Positions 6,680 to 14,909 of a stretch of DNA of 33,864 bases are shown piece after piece. Below the pieces are notes generated by a model. That model saw only the letters and a list, made by a program, of their open reading frames with translations, searched no databases and had not been told where the DNA came from. This DNA is from Halothiobacillus sp. (lineage in GTDB: Bacteria; Pseudomonadota; Gammaproteobacteria; Halothiobacillales; Halothiobacillaceae). The stretch lies in the NCBI RefSeq assembly GCF_028710545.1, contig NZ_JAQTTX010000029.1, positions 1 to 33,864 on the forward strand. The letters run 5' to 3'. The position numbers were made by a program, and so were the translations under genes. Position 1 is the first letter of the stretch; every line of letters starts with the position of its first letter.

Positions 6680-8344
6680 ATGCTCCCAATGACCCAAATC
6701 CCACCTGTAGACGTTCTTATCATCGGTTCGGGAGCAGCCGGGCTTTCTGCCGCACTTCGATTACCCTCCAATGTCCGGGTCGCAATTCTCAGCAAGGGGC
6801 CGATCAACTCAGGCAGCACCCCGTGGGCGCAAGGCGGGATCGCTGCGGCATTGGGTGGCATTGAAGACGTGGAACAGCACATCCGTGACACCTGCCGCGC
6901 AGGAAGCGATTTGCCGGACGTCGATGTTGTGCGGCGCGTCGTCGAATCGGGAGCGAGACAAATCGACTGGCTGCTCTCGCTTGGTATGCCGTTTTCCAGT
7001 GAGTCCAGCCCAGGTGAATCAGAGCACCTCCATCTGACACGCGAAGGTGGGCATGGCACGCGTCGCATCGCCCATGCGGCCGACCACACCGGCCGGACTC
7101 TGATCGAAACCTTGCTCGAATCGGTGTATGCGCGACCGAACATCACGCTGTTTGAGCACCAGCTCGCCGTGGACCTCATTACAATGCACCGCTTAGGGTT
7201 GAACGACCAACTCAATCGCTGCGTGGGTGCTTATGTGCTTGATATCAAGTCGGATCATGTCCAGACCGTACGGGCCCACCAAGTCATTCTTGCCTCAGGC
7301 GGGGCTGCCAAGGCCTATCTCTACACCACCAATCCGGATAGCTCGACGGGCGATGGCATCGCGATGGGTTGGCGCGCGGGTTGCCGGGTGGCCAATATGG
7401 AGTTCATGCAGTTTCATCCCACCTGTCTGTTCGAACCACGAGCAAAATCCTTCCTGATATCCGAGGCCGTACGGGGCGAAGGCGGGGTTTTGCTGCTACC
7501 CGATGGCACGCGCTTCATGCCCGGCTACCACCCGGATGCCGAACTGGCACCGCGCGATGTCGTTGCCCGCGCAATCGACTCGGAAATGAAACGCACCGGG
7601 GCCGATTGTGTGTATCTGGATATCAGCTTCAAAGGCAAGGCATTCATCGAAGAACACTTTCCGATGATTCATGAACGCTGCCTTCAATACGGTTACGACA
7701 TGACCCGCCAGCCCCTGCCCGTGGTGCCGGCAGCACACTATACCTGTGGCGGGATTGTGGTCGACAAGCACGGACGCACAGACATCGCGGGCTTGTACGC
7801 CATCGGTGAAACCAGCCACACCGGCCTACATGGGGCGAACCGCCTCGCCAGCAATTCATTGTTGGAGTGCCTGGTCTATGGCGAGGCGGCTGCGCAGGAT
7901 ATCGCCAGCTGGCACGATTCGTCCAAACCAGCAACCCATCCCATTCCCGCCATTCCTGCCATTCCTGAGTGGGACGACAGTCAGGTAACCGACCCCGACG
8001 AGGCTGTCATCGTCAGCCACAACTGGGATGAGTTGCGCCGCGCCATGTGGGATTACGTCGGCATCGTCCGCACCACCAAGCGGCTGGAACGCGCCGCACA
8101 CCGGATTGCGTTGCTCCGGCGCGAGATTCAGGATTATTACGCCCACTTCCGCGTCAGCAAAAATCTGCTCGAACTGCGCAACCTGGTCGAAGTCGCGGAT
8201 TTGATCGTGAAATCGGCACTCGCCCGCCATGAAAGTCGCGGACTGCACTTCACCCGCGATTACCCTGAAAGCAATCCGGAACTGGCGCACATCAACACGA
8301 TTTGTACCCCGCAATCCCAACCGGTTACCGCATCTGCGCCATAA
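6680..8344 (+). CDS. nadB: L-aspartate oxidase
   Basis: The 554-residue flavoprotein oxidises L-aspartate to iminoaspartate, the first step of de novo NAD synthesis in the cytoplasm. The FAD-binding Rossmann motif is VLIIGSGAAGLSAAL near the N-terminus, followed by GSTPWAQGGIAAAL. The succinate dehydrogenase/fumarate reductase-like core includes MEFMQFHPT and LISEAVRGEGG, and the active-site region contains VPAAHYTCGGI. GLHGANRLASNSLLECLVYG is the C-terminal FAD contact. A helical C-terminal domain follows. I start at ATG 6680 because the motif-bearing domain begins there. The open frame runs further upstream to 6521, but that part is translated from the inverted-repeat element. The ATG at 6689 is an alternative, and no strong ribosome site precedes either. 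nadA and nadC are not adjacent. Confidence 0.93.
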   Translation: MLPMTQIPPVDVLIIGSGAAGLSAALRLPSNVRVAILSKGPINSGSTPWAQGGIAAALGGIEDVEQHIRDTCRAGSDLPDVDVVRRVVESGARQIDWLLSLGMPFSSESSPGESEHLHLTREGGHGTRRIAHAADHTGRTLIETLLESVYARPNITLFEHQLAVDLITMHRLGLNDQLNRCVGAYVLDIKSDHVQTVRAHQVILASGGAAKAYLYTTNPDSSTGDGIAMGWRAGCRVANMEFMQFHPTCLFEPRAKSFLISEAVRGEGGVLLLPDGTRFMPGYHPDAELAPRDVVARAIDSEMKRTGADCVYLDISFKGKAFIEEHFPMIHERCLQYGYDMTRQPLPVVPAAHYTCGGIVVDKHGRTDIAGLYAIGETSHTGLHGANRLASNSLLECLVYGEAAAQDIASWHDSSKPATHPIPAIPAIPEWDDSQVTDPDEAVIVSHNWDELRRAMWDYVGIVRTTKRLERAAHRIALLRREIQDYYAHFRVSKNLLELRNLVEVADLIVKSALARHESRGLHFTRDYPESNPELAHINTICTPQSQPVTASAP

Positions 8345-8394
8345 ACGGTCAGTCGGGACGAGTTGGCTGAGACGTCCTGTTGTATGCTCTTGCC

Positions 8395-9090
8395 ATGCCG
8401 AATCATTTCAATCAACTCATGCACAACCGACCGCCCACACCGGGCAATTCGGGCCCGGTCGTTTCCGCTCAAACAGCGCCACACGAACATTTGCTGGCAC
8501 AAATCGCCAAATACAGCCGAAGTGATTGGGCCAAACCCATCACAGACTACAACCGGGCTGCATTTGATCGTGCACAAGATTGGCTTTTGCAAAGGAAAGG
8601 CGGATTGATTCTGGATTCAGGCTGCGGCACGGGGGATAGTTCACGCGCGCTGGCGCAAATGTTTCCTGAGCATCAAATCATCGGGGTCGACCGCTCAGAA
8701 CACCGGCTTTCTCGCCAGCGAGAGCACACACCTGATAACTGTTTGCTGTTACGGGCTGATCTTCTCGATTTCTGGCGATTGGCAAACCAGGCGGGCTGGC
8801 GGCCTGAACACCATTATCTGCTTTATCCCAACCCCGAACCCAAACCCAAACATTTGACGCGACGGTTTCATGCTCATCCGATTTTTCCGGTCTTATTGGC
8901 GCTGGGTGGAGAATTTGAGTGTCGCAGCAACTGGCCGATTTATCTCGAAGAAATGGCGCTTGCACTCAATTTCCATAACAAAAAATCAACGATACAGCGC
9001 CTGCAAAACGATTCACCATCACTCACACCCTTTGAGCATAAATACCGCTGCAGCGGTCAATGCCTGTGGCAATTACGCGCTTCGCTCTGA
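8395..9090 (+). CDS. TrmB-like SAM-dependent methyltransferase
   Basis: The 231-residue protein has a class I methyltransferase fold. The SAM-binding motif is LILDSGCGTGDSSRAL, followed by the acidic loop IIGVDRSEHRLSRQR and ADLLDF. LLYPNPEPKPKHLTRRF occupies the place of the PDPWPKKRH substrate loop of tRNA (guanine-46-N7) methyltransferase TrmB. The loop differs from classical TrmB (YPNPEPKPKH), so the protein is probably a paralogous subfamily and its substrate may not be G46. The ATG at 8395 is chosen, although a TTG five codons upstream keeps the frame. It starts 50 bases after nadB on the same strand and may be cotranscribed. Confidence 0.8.
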   Translation: MPNHFNQLMHNRPPTPGNSGPVVSAQTAPHEHLLAQIAKYSRSDWAKPITDYNRAAFDRAQDWLLQRKGGLILDSGCGTGDSSRALAQMFPEHQIIGVDRSEHRLSRQREHTPDNCLLLRADLLDFWRLANQAGWRPEHHYLLYPNPEPKPKHLTRRFHAHPIFPVLLALGGEFECRSNWPIYLEEMALALNFHNKKSTIQRLQNDSPSLTPFEHKYRCSGQCLWQLRASL

Positions 9091-9126
9091 GACACCCGAT
9101 CAATCGTTTGCGCTGCAACAACGAAA

Positions 9127-9226
9127 GGGAAGCGCTGATTTATTCAGTGCTTCCCGTTTGGGGGGGCATCGCGCGCGCGTACGGCGATGAGCGAGCTGGT
9201 TTATTCCATGGATGGAATAAACCAGC
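9127..9226. repeat. interspersed hairpin repeat, short copy
   Basis: This 100-base unit has a first hairpin (GGGAAGCGCTGA 9127-9138 with TCAGTGCTTCCC 9144-9155), a small central stem (CATCGC 9167-9172 with GCGATG 9184-9189), and a perfect 14-bp hairpin (GCTGGTTTATTCCA 9195-9208 with TGGAATAAACCAGC 9213-9226, 4-base loop). The same start and end sequences recur in the longer copy at 32744-32889. It lies between the methyltransferase gene and 6S RNA. No T-run follows, so it is not an ordinary terminator. Confidence 0.8.
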
Positions 9227-9270
9227 ATTGACAAAGTAATCGCACTTGCACAATCCGGATGGAAAGCCTA

Positions 9271-9472
9271 GGATTGAACCAGTCTTCTCGGACGTGCGTC
9301 AGGTTGCTCTCAATCCCTTGAGCCTTAATCTGCGACATTGGGGGGCGCATCAAATGGATCGTGTGCAGGTCCGCTTCGTCGGAAAGCCTTACATCCATTG
9401 CGCGCCGCCCAGCTTGAACCCTCGGTTCAAGGTCGAAGAGCCGCCAACGGCGTTCTGGAAGACGCTCAACCC
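9271..9472 (+). ncRNA. ssrS: 6S RNA
   Basis: About 200 nt directly upstream of ygfA match 6S RNA in position and signature. AGCCTTAATCTGCGAC resembles the E. coli AGCCUUAAAACUGCGAC block. The 3' part has CTTGAACC-CTC-GGTTCAAG, as in the E. coli CUUGAACCAAGGGUUCAAG hairpin, then GAGCCGCC. The ends pair: GGATTGA (9271-9277) with TCAACCC (9466-9472, one mismatch) and GTCTTC (9282-9287) with GAAGAC (9458-9463). 6S RNA mimics an open promoter and sequesters sigma-70 RNA polymerase in stationary phase. The exact ends are estimates. A TTGACA at 9228-9233 is a possible -35, but the -10 (CAATCC, 9251) is poor, so transcription could begin some bases earlier. Confidence 0.88.
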
Positions 9473-9486
9473 ACTAAAATTCCTGC

Positions 9487-10086
9487 ATGAATCTCCCCTT
9501 AAGCAAAACATCTCTTCGCCGCCAGCTTCGGCAGGCCAGAAAGTCGCTTCATGGCTACCAGCGGGATCGAAAACAGCAGCGCATTCAGCGTTTTCTCGCC
9601 GCCATGCCACAGATTCGTGCCGCGCGCCGCATTGCCGCCTACATGCCGTTCGACGGCGAACCCGATCTATTGCCCTTCATGCAGCGATTTGAGCGCAAAA
9701 TCTGGTTGCCGATGATTCGCCCGGACCTGCATTTGGATTTTCGGCCCGCATTCACACTCACCCCAAACGCACGGCTTCCCATAAACGCCCACCGTAACCG
9801 ATTCGGCATTCTCGAATCACAACGCCTGCCGATACTCCGCAGCGCCCACATGGACGCGATTCTGATGCCGCTCGTCGGCTTCGATCGTCGCGGCAATCGG
9901 CTGGGCATGGGGGCCGGTTTTTACGACCGAAGCCTGACAGGGCTCCGCCGCCCCAGACCCTGGTTGATCGGAATTGCATTCGATTGCCAGGAAACCGGAC
10001 ATTTGCCTGCCGATCCTTGGGATGTCCCGCTGGACTACATCGTCACCAATGCAGGCATCATCAAAACCAACCGCTACCGTAGTTGA
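9487..10086 (+). CDS. ygfA: 5-formyltetrahydrofolate cyclo-ligase
   Basis: The 199-residue enzyme converts 5-formyl-THF to 5,10-methenyl-THF with ATP hydrolysis, recycling an inhibitory folate. Family features are an N-terminal basic helix (SLRRQLRQARKSL), IAAYMPFDGEPDL, the substrate-contact segment MPLVGFDRRGNRLGMGAGFYDRSL, and a C-terminal IGIAFDCQE with LPADPWDVPLDYIVT. Length is normal for the family. The ATG lies 14 bases after the estimated 3' end of 6S RNA, the linkage found across gammaproteobacteria, where ssrS and ygfA are cotranscribed and 6S is processed from the leader. Confidence 0.93.
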   Translation: MNLPLSKTSLRRQLRQARKSLHGYQRDRKQQRIQRFLAAMPQIRAARRIAAYMPFDGEPDLLPFMQRFERKIWLPMIRPDLHLDFRPAFTLTPNARLPINAHRNRFGILESQRLPILRSAHMDAILMPLVGFDRRGNRLGMGAGFYDRSLTGLRRPRPWLIGIAFDCQETGHLPADPWDVPLDYIVTNAGIIKTNRYRS

Positions 10087-10236
10087 GCCCTTGGTGCGCC
10101 ACGCATCGCACCTATTTTGAAATGGTTGAAAAGGCGGCTTGAAAAATTTCTGTGCTATCCGATTGCGGCTCCTTGCACTCGAACATGCTAAGGCGGGCTT
10201 ACGCCCGTTATGGATTTCGAGGTGACCTTACTTTTG

Positions 10237-10253
10237 TTGGCACGACTCGTGCT
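10237..10253 (+). promoter_or_regulatory. candidate sigma-54 promoter of the GGDEF gene
   Basis: TTGGCACGACTCGTGCT matches the -24/-12 consensus (TGGCACG-N4-TTGC) at all but one conserved base and with exact spacing, placing initiation near 10264, about 30 bases before the start codon. The same bases form a palindrome, GCACGA-C-TCGTGC, so a repressor or activator site is an alternative reading. Confidence 0.55.
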
Positions 10254-10294
10254 CATTGACTCACAGGTTTGATTAAAGTCAATGAGGGCACACC

Positions 10295-11230
10295 ATGGCC
10301 GCTTACCGCACAACAATCCGCGATACCTCCGATACCACTTCATATCGTTTGCCTTCAATGGCCGGCGTAGCGAAGGGGCGTGGCCGTTTGCCTGAAGAAT
10401 CTGGCGCTTTTCATATTGATCTGATGCTTGCCGCACAACGCTGCATGGATCCCCTCAGCCTGCTCAATGAACTGTACGAACGGGTCAGCCAATACCTGCC
10501 AGTTGAGGGGTTTTCATGGCGTCAAGAACATGACGAAGTATCTACGCCTTTTTTCCGGAAGGATGCGAGTGGTCATTGTGTTCTGCACAATCTGGAATTG
10601 ACGCAAGCGGATGTGCGGCTCGGAAAGCTGGCGGTGTGTGCCGAGCGCTCGCTGAGCGAAGAGGAGTCTGCCTGGATGTTGCGCGTGGCTCAATCCATCG
10701 CTTTTGCCTTGCGCAACACTCTGTTATTCCAGAAGGCTTTGTTCGAGGCGAATCAGGATCCACTGACCGGTTTGAAAAATCGCAGGGTTTTCGATTCCGA
10801 GATCGCCCGTGAACAGGCTCGTTTTGTGCGGTATAACATTAAATCAAGCTTGGTCGTGATGGATCTCAATGGTCTCAAGTCGATCAACGATACATGGGGG
10901 CATGATGTGGGCGACCGTGCCATTCGGTTATTTGCCGACGGTTTGGAGCAGATATTGCGCGATACCGATCATGCTTTTCGCTTCGGCGGGGACGAATTCT
11001 GCGCCATTTTACCGGCTACAAATCTCTATGGCGCCAAAAAAATGGCGGAACGTTTGGATTCGTGGCTCGCTGCCCATGAACTCAGTTTGCCTTCCGGAGA
11101 ACGAATTACCGTGCGCACAGCCTTTGGTCTGGCAGAAACAGAGAAAAACAGCGATGAAAAGGATTGGTTTCGTCGTGCGGATCAATCCTTGTACCATAAC
11201 AAGCTGAAACACAAGCGGACGGCGGCTTAG
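10295..11230 (+). CDS. diguanylate cyclase with GAF-like N-terminal domain
   Basis: The 311-residue soluble protein makes cyclic di-GMP from two GTP. Residues ~45-148 form a GAF-like sensor region. The catalytic domain starts at DPLTGLKNRR (155-164), has the metal- and GTP-binding MDLNGLKSINDTWGHDVGD (189-207) and an intact GGDEF active loop (231-235). An inhibitory I-site RDTD (222-225) sits exactly five residues upstream, so product feedback is likely. GAGGG precedes the ATG. It is the gene immediately upstream of fliL, on the same strand and separated by 87 bases. Together with the sigma-54-like promoter, this suggests a role in the motile-sessile switch. The ligand of the N-terminal domain is unknown. 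Confidence 0.88.
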   Translation: MAAYRTTIRDTSDTTSYRLPSMAGVAKGRGRLPEESGAFHIDLMLAAQRCMDPLSLLNELYERVSQYLPVEGFSWRQEHDEVSTPFFRKDASGHCVLHNLELTQADVRLGKLAVCAERSLSEEESAWMLRVAQSIAFALRNTLLFQKALFEANQDPLTGLKNRRVFDSEIAREQARFVRYNIKSSLVVMDLNGLKSINDTWGHDVGDRAIRLFADGLEQILRDTDHAFRFGGDEFCAILPATNLYGAKKMAERLDSWLAAHELSLPSGERITVRTAFGLAETEKNSDEKDWFRRADQSLYHNKLKHKRTAA

Positions 11231-11317
11231 TGAAGATGCGACTGCGATTAGTGAAAAAACATAGGTCACCAGTTAAGCTACGCGAGAATTTGTTTTCGTT
11301 GATCAAGGGGAAAGGAT

Positions 11318-11878
11318 ATGGCTAAGGCGGAAGAGGCGGCAGACGAAGCACCCAAGGCGAAAGGCGGCAGTAAGCTGATTCTGATTTTGATGATTGTGAT
11401 CATCGTGTTGTTGCTGGTGGCCGTCGGTATTGGTGCGATGTTTCTTCTGAAGAAACCTGCTGCTGATGCCAGTCACGCTCCGGCCACCACGGAGCAGAGC
11501 GCGCAAGGGCAAAAAGCTGATGGCGATCATAAGGCTGACGGCGGTGAAAAGCACGGTGCACCGATCACGGTTTCCCTGGGGCAGCCGATCACGGTGAATC
11601 TGGCTGAACCCAACGACGCCAAGCTGCTCCAGGTCGAGCTCGATCTGATTACCTATGATCATGATGCCGAAGCGATAGTCAAAACCAATCGTGCTGAAAT
11701 CATCAACAACATCATGCTGGTATTGAGCGACGTGAATGCTACGAAATTGCGTACGCGCGAGGGAAAAGAGGATTTGCAGAAACAGCTCAAGGATGCTGTC
11801 AATGCCGTGCTCGAGAAGCGCTCGGGCAAGAAAGATATGATTGATGATGTTTACTTCACCAAGCTGCTGATGCAGTAG
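11318..11878 (+). CDS. fliL: flagellar basal body-associated protein FliL
   Basis: The 186-residue single-pass inner-membrane protein surrounds the stator and supports motor torque. A charged Ala/Lys/Glu N-terminus is followed by one membrane span (residues ~19-43, LILILMIVIIVLLLVAVGIG). A low-complexity Ala/His/Lys linker and the periplasmic FliL domain come next, the latter with VNLAEPNDAKLLQVELDL and NTAELR-like RAEIINNIMLVLSD. It ends with DVYFTKLLMQ, the typical FliL C-terminus. AAGGGGAAAGG precedes the ATG. It opens the fliL-flhA run here. fliE-K genes are not immediately upstream. Confidence 0.92.
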   Translation: MAKAEEAADEAPKAKGGSKLILILMIVIIVLLLVAVGIGAMFLLKKPAADASHAPATTEQSAQGQKADGDHKADGGEKHGAPITVSLGQPITVNLAEPNDAKLLQVELDLITYDHDAEAIVKTNRAEIINNIMLVLSDVNATKLRTREGKEDLQKQLKDAVNAVLEKRSGKKDMIDDVYFTKLLMQ

Positions 11879-11887
11879 GGAGTATGC

Positions 11888-12931
11888 GTGAGTAGTGTGG
11901 ATGTACTTTCGCAGGATGAAATCGACGCGCTGCTCAACGGCGTGGACGAAGGCGATGTGGCCACGGAGGAGGGGGTCGGCGATCCGAGAGAGGCCCGTTC
12001 TTATGATTTAACCACACAGGAACGCATTGTTCGTGGCCGGTTGCCTACGCTGGAAATGCTGAACGAGCGTTTCGCCCGAAACTTCCGTATCCGTCTGGTT
12101 TCCATGTTGCGGCGCACGGTCGATATATCCATCGAAGGCGTGCGGATGATGAAGTACTCGGAGTACTCGCATGCGCTTTATGTCCCCACCTCTCTGACGC
12201 TGGTGCATGTCCGCCCCCTGAAGGGTACCGGGCTGTTCATGATGGAGTCGCAACTCGTATTCAAACTTGTGGACAACTTCTTCGGCGGCTTCGGGATGCA
12301 CGCCAAAATCGAGGGGCGTGATTTTACTCCGGCCGAATTGCGCGTCATTACCCGGGTATTGGAACAGGCAATCGATGAAGTACAGCGGTCATGGAGTCCG
12401 GTTTATCCGGTGAGCATCCAGACCGTCAGCCACGAAATGAATCCGCAACTGGCGAATATCGTCTCCGGCACCGAGGTTGTTGTGGTGAACAGCTTCCGGA
12501 TTGAGGTCGAAGGCGGTGGTGGCAAGTTTGATCTCGTTTTCCCTTATTCGATGATCGAACCGATCCGGGATTTGCTGGATGGTGGCATGCAGGGCGATCG
12601 TCTGGAGGTTGATGAACGGTGGACCCAGGCGCTCAAGCGGGAGTTGGGCCTGGCAGAAATCGAGCTGGTTGCCCAATTGGGTGAAATGCGCATGTCACTC
12701 GCCGATCTCGCACAAATGAAAGTTGGCGATGTGCTGCCTTTCGAGATGCCCGAGCACGTTGTGCTCACCGCACAGGGGCTACCGTTGTATCAAGGAAAAC
12801 TGGGTGTTCACCGGGGCAATAAATCCGTTCGGATCGAGGCCCCCGTCAAGGAACGCCTAGAACGCATCGTGCGACCAAATGATTTGCTGCGCAACAAGCA
12901 CAAAGAAAAGAGTGACGAATCCACCGATTGA
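11888..12931 (+). CDS. fliM: flagellar motor switch protein FliM
   Basis: The 347-residue C-ring component links CheY-P binding to rotor switching. The N-terminal CheY-binding peptide LSQDEIDALLNGV is intact at residues 7-19. The middle CheC-like domain includes ERFARNFRIRLVSMLRR and a GTGLFMMESQLVFKLVDNFFGG segment, and the C-terminal SpoA domain includes LADLAQMKVGDVLPFEMP. The start is GTG, with GGGAG nine bases upstream. An ATG four bases earlier is out of frame and hits a stop. It sits 9 bases after fliL. Confidence 0.96.
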   Translation: MSSVDVLSQDEIDALLNGVDEGDVATEEGVGDPREARSYDLTTQERIVRGRLPTLEMLNERFARNFRIRLVSMLRRTVDISIEGVRMMKYSEYSHALYVPTSLTLVHVRPLKGTGLFMMESQLVFKLVDNFFGGFGMHAKIEGRDFTPAELRVITRVLEQAIDEVQRSWSPVYPVSIQTVSHEMNPQLANIVSGTEVVVVNSFRIEVEGGGGKFDLVFPYSMIEPIRDLLDGGMQGDRLEVDERWTQALKRELGLAEIELVAQLGEMRMSLADLAQMKVGDVLPFEMPEHVVLTAQGLPLYQGKLGVHRGNKSVRIEAPVKERLERIVRPNDLLRNKHKEKSDESTD

Positions 12932-12971
12932 TCGCGTAGTTAACGCGTGACCTAAAGTTAAGGATAGAGAT

Positions 12972-13391
12972 ATGGCAGAAAATACCGAACAAACTGACGA
13001 TTCAATGGACGACTGGGCTGCGGCGATGGCCGAACAGGCCGAAGTGGAATCTGGCGAAACCAAGTCTGGGGGCACGGTTCCCCCGCTGGATCAGTTCGAG
13101 TCGGCTGGCAAATCGAACGGCAAAGAAAACCCCATTAATCTTGAAGTGTTGATGGATGTTCCGGTCACGCTTTCCATGGAAATCGGCCGTACCAGCCTGA
13201 ACATCAGGAGCCTGCTGCAACTCAATCAGGGCTCGATCGTGGAACTTGATCGGTTGGCGGGCGAACCGCTGGATGTGCTTGTCAACGGCACCCTCATCGC
13301 ACGAGGTGAGGTCGTGGTGATCAACGAGAAGTTCGGCATACGCCTGACCGATGTCATCAGTCCCGCCGAGCGTCTGAGAAAGCTGCGTTGA
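12972..13391 (+). CDS. fliN: flagellar motor switch protein FliN
   Basis: The 139-residue C-ring protein forms the base of the switch with FliM and binds FliH during export. An acidic, variable N-terminal ~55 residues is followed by the SpoA domain: NLEVLMDVPVTLSMEIGRTS, LLQLNQGSIVELDRLAGEPLDV, and GEVVVINEKFGIRLTDV. This is highly conserved and ends in the usual SPAERLRKLR. AAGGATAGAG precedes the ATG. The stop overlaps the long frame of fliO, indicating cotranscription. Confidence 0.96.
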   Translation: MAENTEQTDDSMDDWAAAMAEQAEVESGETKSGGTVPPLDQFESAGKSNGKENPINLEVLMDVPVTLSMEIGRTSLNIRSLLQLNQGSIVELDRLAGEPLDVLVNGTLIARGEVVVINEKFGIRLTDVISPAERLRKLR

Positions 13392-13426
13392 GTCGGGCGA
13401 GTGTGCTCTGCCTGAAGAAGGCCTGC

Positions 13427-14032
13427 GTGACGAGCGATGATTCCTTCAATGGCTGGTTGGGACGTTATTTCCATTCTAGATGGCGATTGCCCCTGCAATT
13501 GATTTTTCTGGCTTTGGCTTTCATGATCGGCAACCCTGCTGCCGCATCGACCACCGATGTGGCACCCGCAACACCCGCTGTAACCCATGCGGCTGAATCA
13601 GTAGCCAGCACCACCAGCCCCAAACCCGAGTTATTTGATCCCTTAAGTTCCAGCTATTTATTGAAGCTGGTTTTCAGTCTGGTGATTGTGCTCGGCCTGA
13701 TGTTTGTCGTTATCTGGTTGCTCAAGCGAACGGGGCGTTTCAATGGACGCGCCGGCAGCTACCCGTTGAGTGTCCTCGCGCAAATGCCGGTGGGCACTCG
13801 TGAGCGCGTCCTGCTGATTGCGGTTGGTGACCGACAGATGCTGTTGGGCGTCTCGCAAGGCCACATCGAACCGCTGGGCTGGGTCGATCCACCTTTGTCG
13901 CCGGATGCGATTTCAAAATCCAATCCGCTCGATGGGGCTTTCGCGCAACTGATGAAAAATAATATGTCTCAGCGCGCGCCATCGGGTGGATCGGTGGATA
14001 CTTCCGACGTAAAACGGGAAAGCAGCCAATGA
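13427..14032 (+). CDS. fliO: flagellar biosynthetic protein FliO
   Basis: The protein helps assemble FliP in the export gate. I choose GTG 13427 (201 residues) because AAGAAGG lies five bases upstream and a signal-like hydrophobic segment ([20 protein letters not shown]) then falls near the N-terminus. The frame is open back to a TTG at 13388 that overlaps the fliN stop. A second span [22 protein letters not shown] anchors the protein, followed by the FliO cytoplasmic domain ([20 protein letters not shown]). The C-terminal tail is polar and unconserved, as usual. Confidence 0.88.
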   Translation: MTSDDSFNGWLGRYFHSRWRLPLQLIFLALAFMIGNPAAASTTDVAPATPAVTHAAESVASTTSPKPELFDPLSSSYLLKLVFSLVIVLGLMFVVIWLLKRTGRFNGRAGSYPLSVLAQMPVGTRERVLLIAVGDRQMLLGVSQGHIEPLGWVDPPLSPDAISKSNPLDGAFAQLMKNNMSQRAPSGGSVDTSDVKRESSQ

Positions 14033-14042
14033 GAAATGCCCG

Positions 14043-14867
14043 ATGAGCAACGAAAAGATGAGCCGACTACCCGCATCGCGTTTCGGGTGGCTCTTGTTGT
14101 TGATTGCAGGATTATTTCTCTGCACCACCCATCTGGCTCATGCCGCGCCTGCGGTGACTCAGGCGATGGCCGCACCGGGTTTGCCGGCGGTCACGCTGAC
14201 GACAGATGGCGCTCAAACCCGGTACAGCCTGACCCTGCAGATTCTGGCGTTGATGACGGTGCTGACTTTGCTGCCGTCGTTGCTGCTGCTGATGACTTCG
14301 TTTACCCGGATCATCATCGTGCTGTCCCTGATGCGCCAAGCATTGGGACTGACACAAACGCCATCGAACCAGATTCTGATCGGCCTCGCGCTTTTTCTGA
14401 CGCTGTTCATCATGGCGCCGGTGTTTCAGAAATCGTATGACGAGGGCATCAAACCCTATATGGATCAGAAAATAACGGCGAATGTTGCCATTGAAAAAGC
14501 GGCGGAACCCCTGCGAACATTCATGCTCAACCAGACACGCCAGTCGGATATCGCACTGTTTCAGAATATTGGTCATTACCCGGCCTTTGAGACGCCAAAA
14601 GACGTGCCGTACACCGTCCTGATGGCTGCGTTCATCACGTCGGAACTGAAAACCGCTTTCGAGATTGGTTTTTTGATTTTCATTCCCTTTTTGATCATTG
14701 ATCTTGTCGTGGCGTCGGTCCTGATGTCGATGGGGATGATGATGCTTTCACCCATGATCGTGTCCTTGCCCTTCAAGCTCATGCTCTTTGTTCTGGTTGA
14801 TGGCTGGACGCTGATCATGGGCACACTGGCCTCGAGCTTTTATATGGGTGCGCCTCTTGGCAGCTAG
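14043..14867 (+). CDS. fliP: flagellar export gate protein FliP
   Basis: The 274-residue core protein of the type III export channel has a cleavable signal peptide (residues ~14-35, ending AHAA). Four membrane segments follow. The first pair begins at [20 protein letters not shown] with [19 protein letters not shown], and there is a family signature [21 protein letters not shown] and [15 protein letters not shown] in the C-terminal pair. It ends with [17 protein letters not shown], as in other FliP proteins. It starts 10 bases after fliO. Confidence 0.96.
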   Translation: MSNEKMSRLPASRFGWLLLLIAGLFLCTTHLAHAAPAVTQAMAAPGLPAVTLTTDGAQTRYSLTLQILALMTVLTLLPSLLLLMTSFTRIIIVLSLMRQALGLTQTPSNQILIGLALFLTLFIMAPVFQKSYDEGIKPYMDQKITANVAIEKAAEPLRTFMLNQTRQSDIALFQNIGHYPAFETPKDVPYTVLMAAFITSELKTAFEIGFLIFIPFLIIDLVVASVLMSMGMMMLSPMIVSLPFKLMLFVLVDGWTLIMGTLASSFYMGAPLGS

Positions 14868-14909
14868 GGTTCCTGCCTTCGCTGCAACAACTGGTTTCAG
14901 GAGAGATAG

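Noticed and set aside
9487-9692. Alternative ORF starting at 9246 through the 6S RNA region
   Set aside because: It overlaps structured 6S RNA and the 5' part of ygfA in another frame.
10190-10215. CGGGC-TTAC-GCCCG hairpin after ygfA as a terminator
   Set aside because: Only a five-base stem and no T-run follows.
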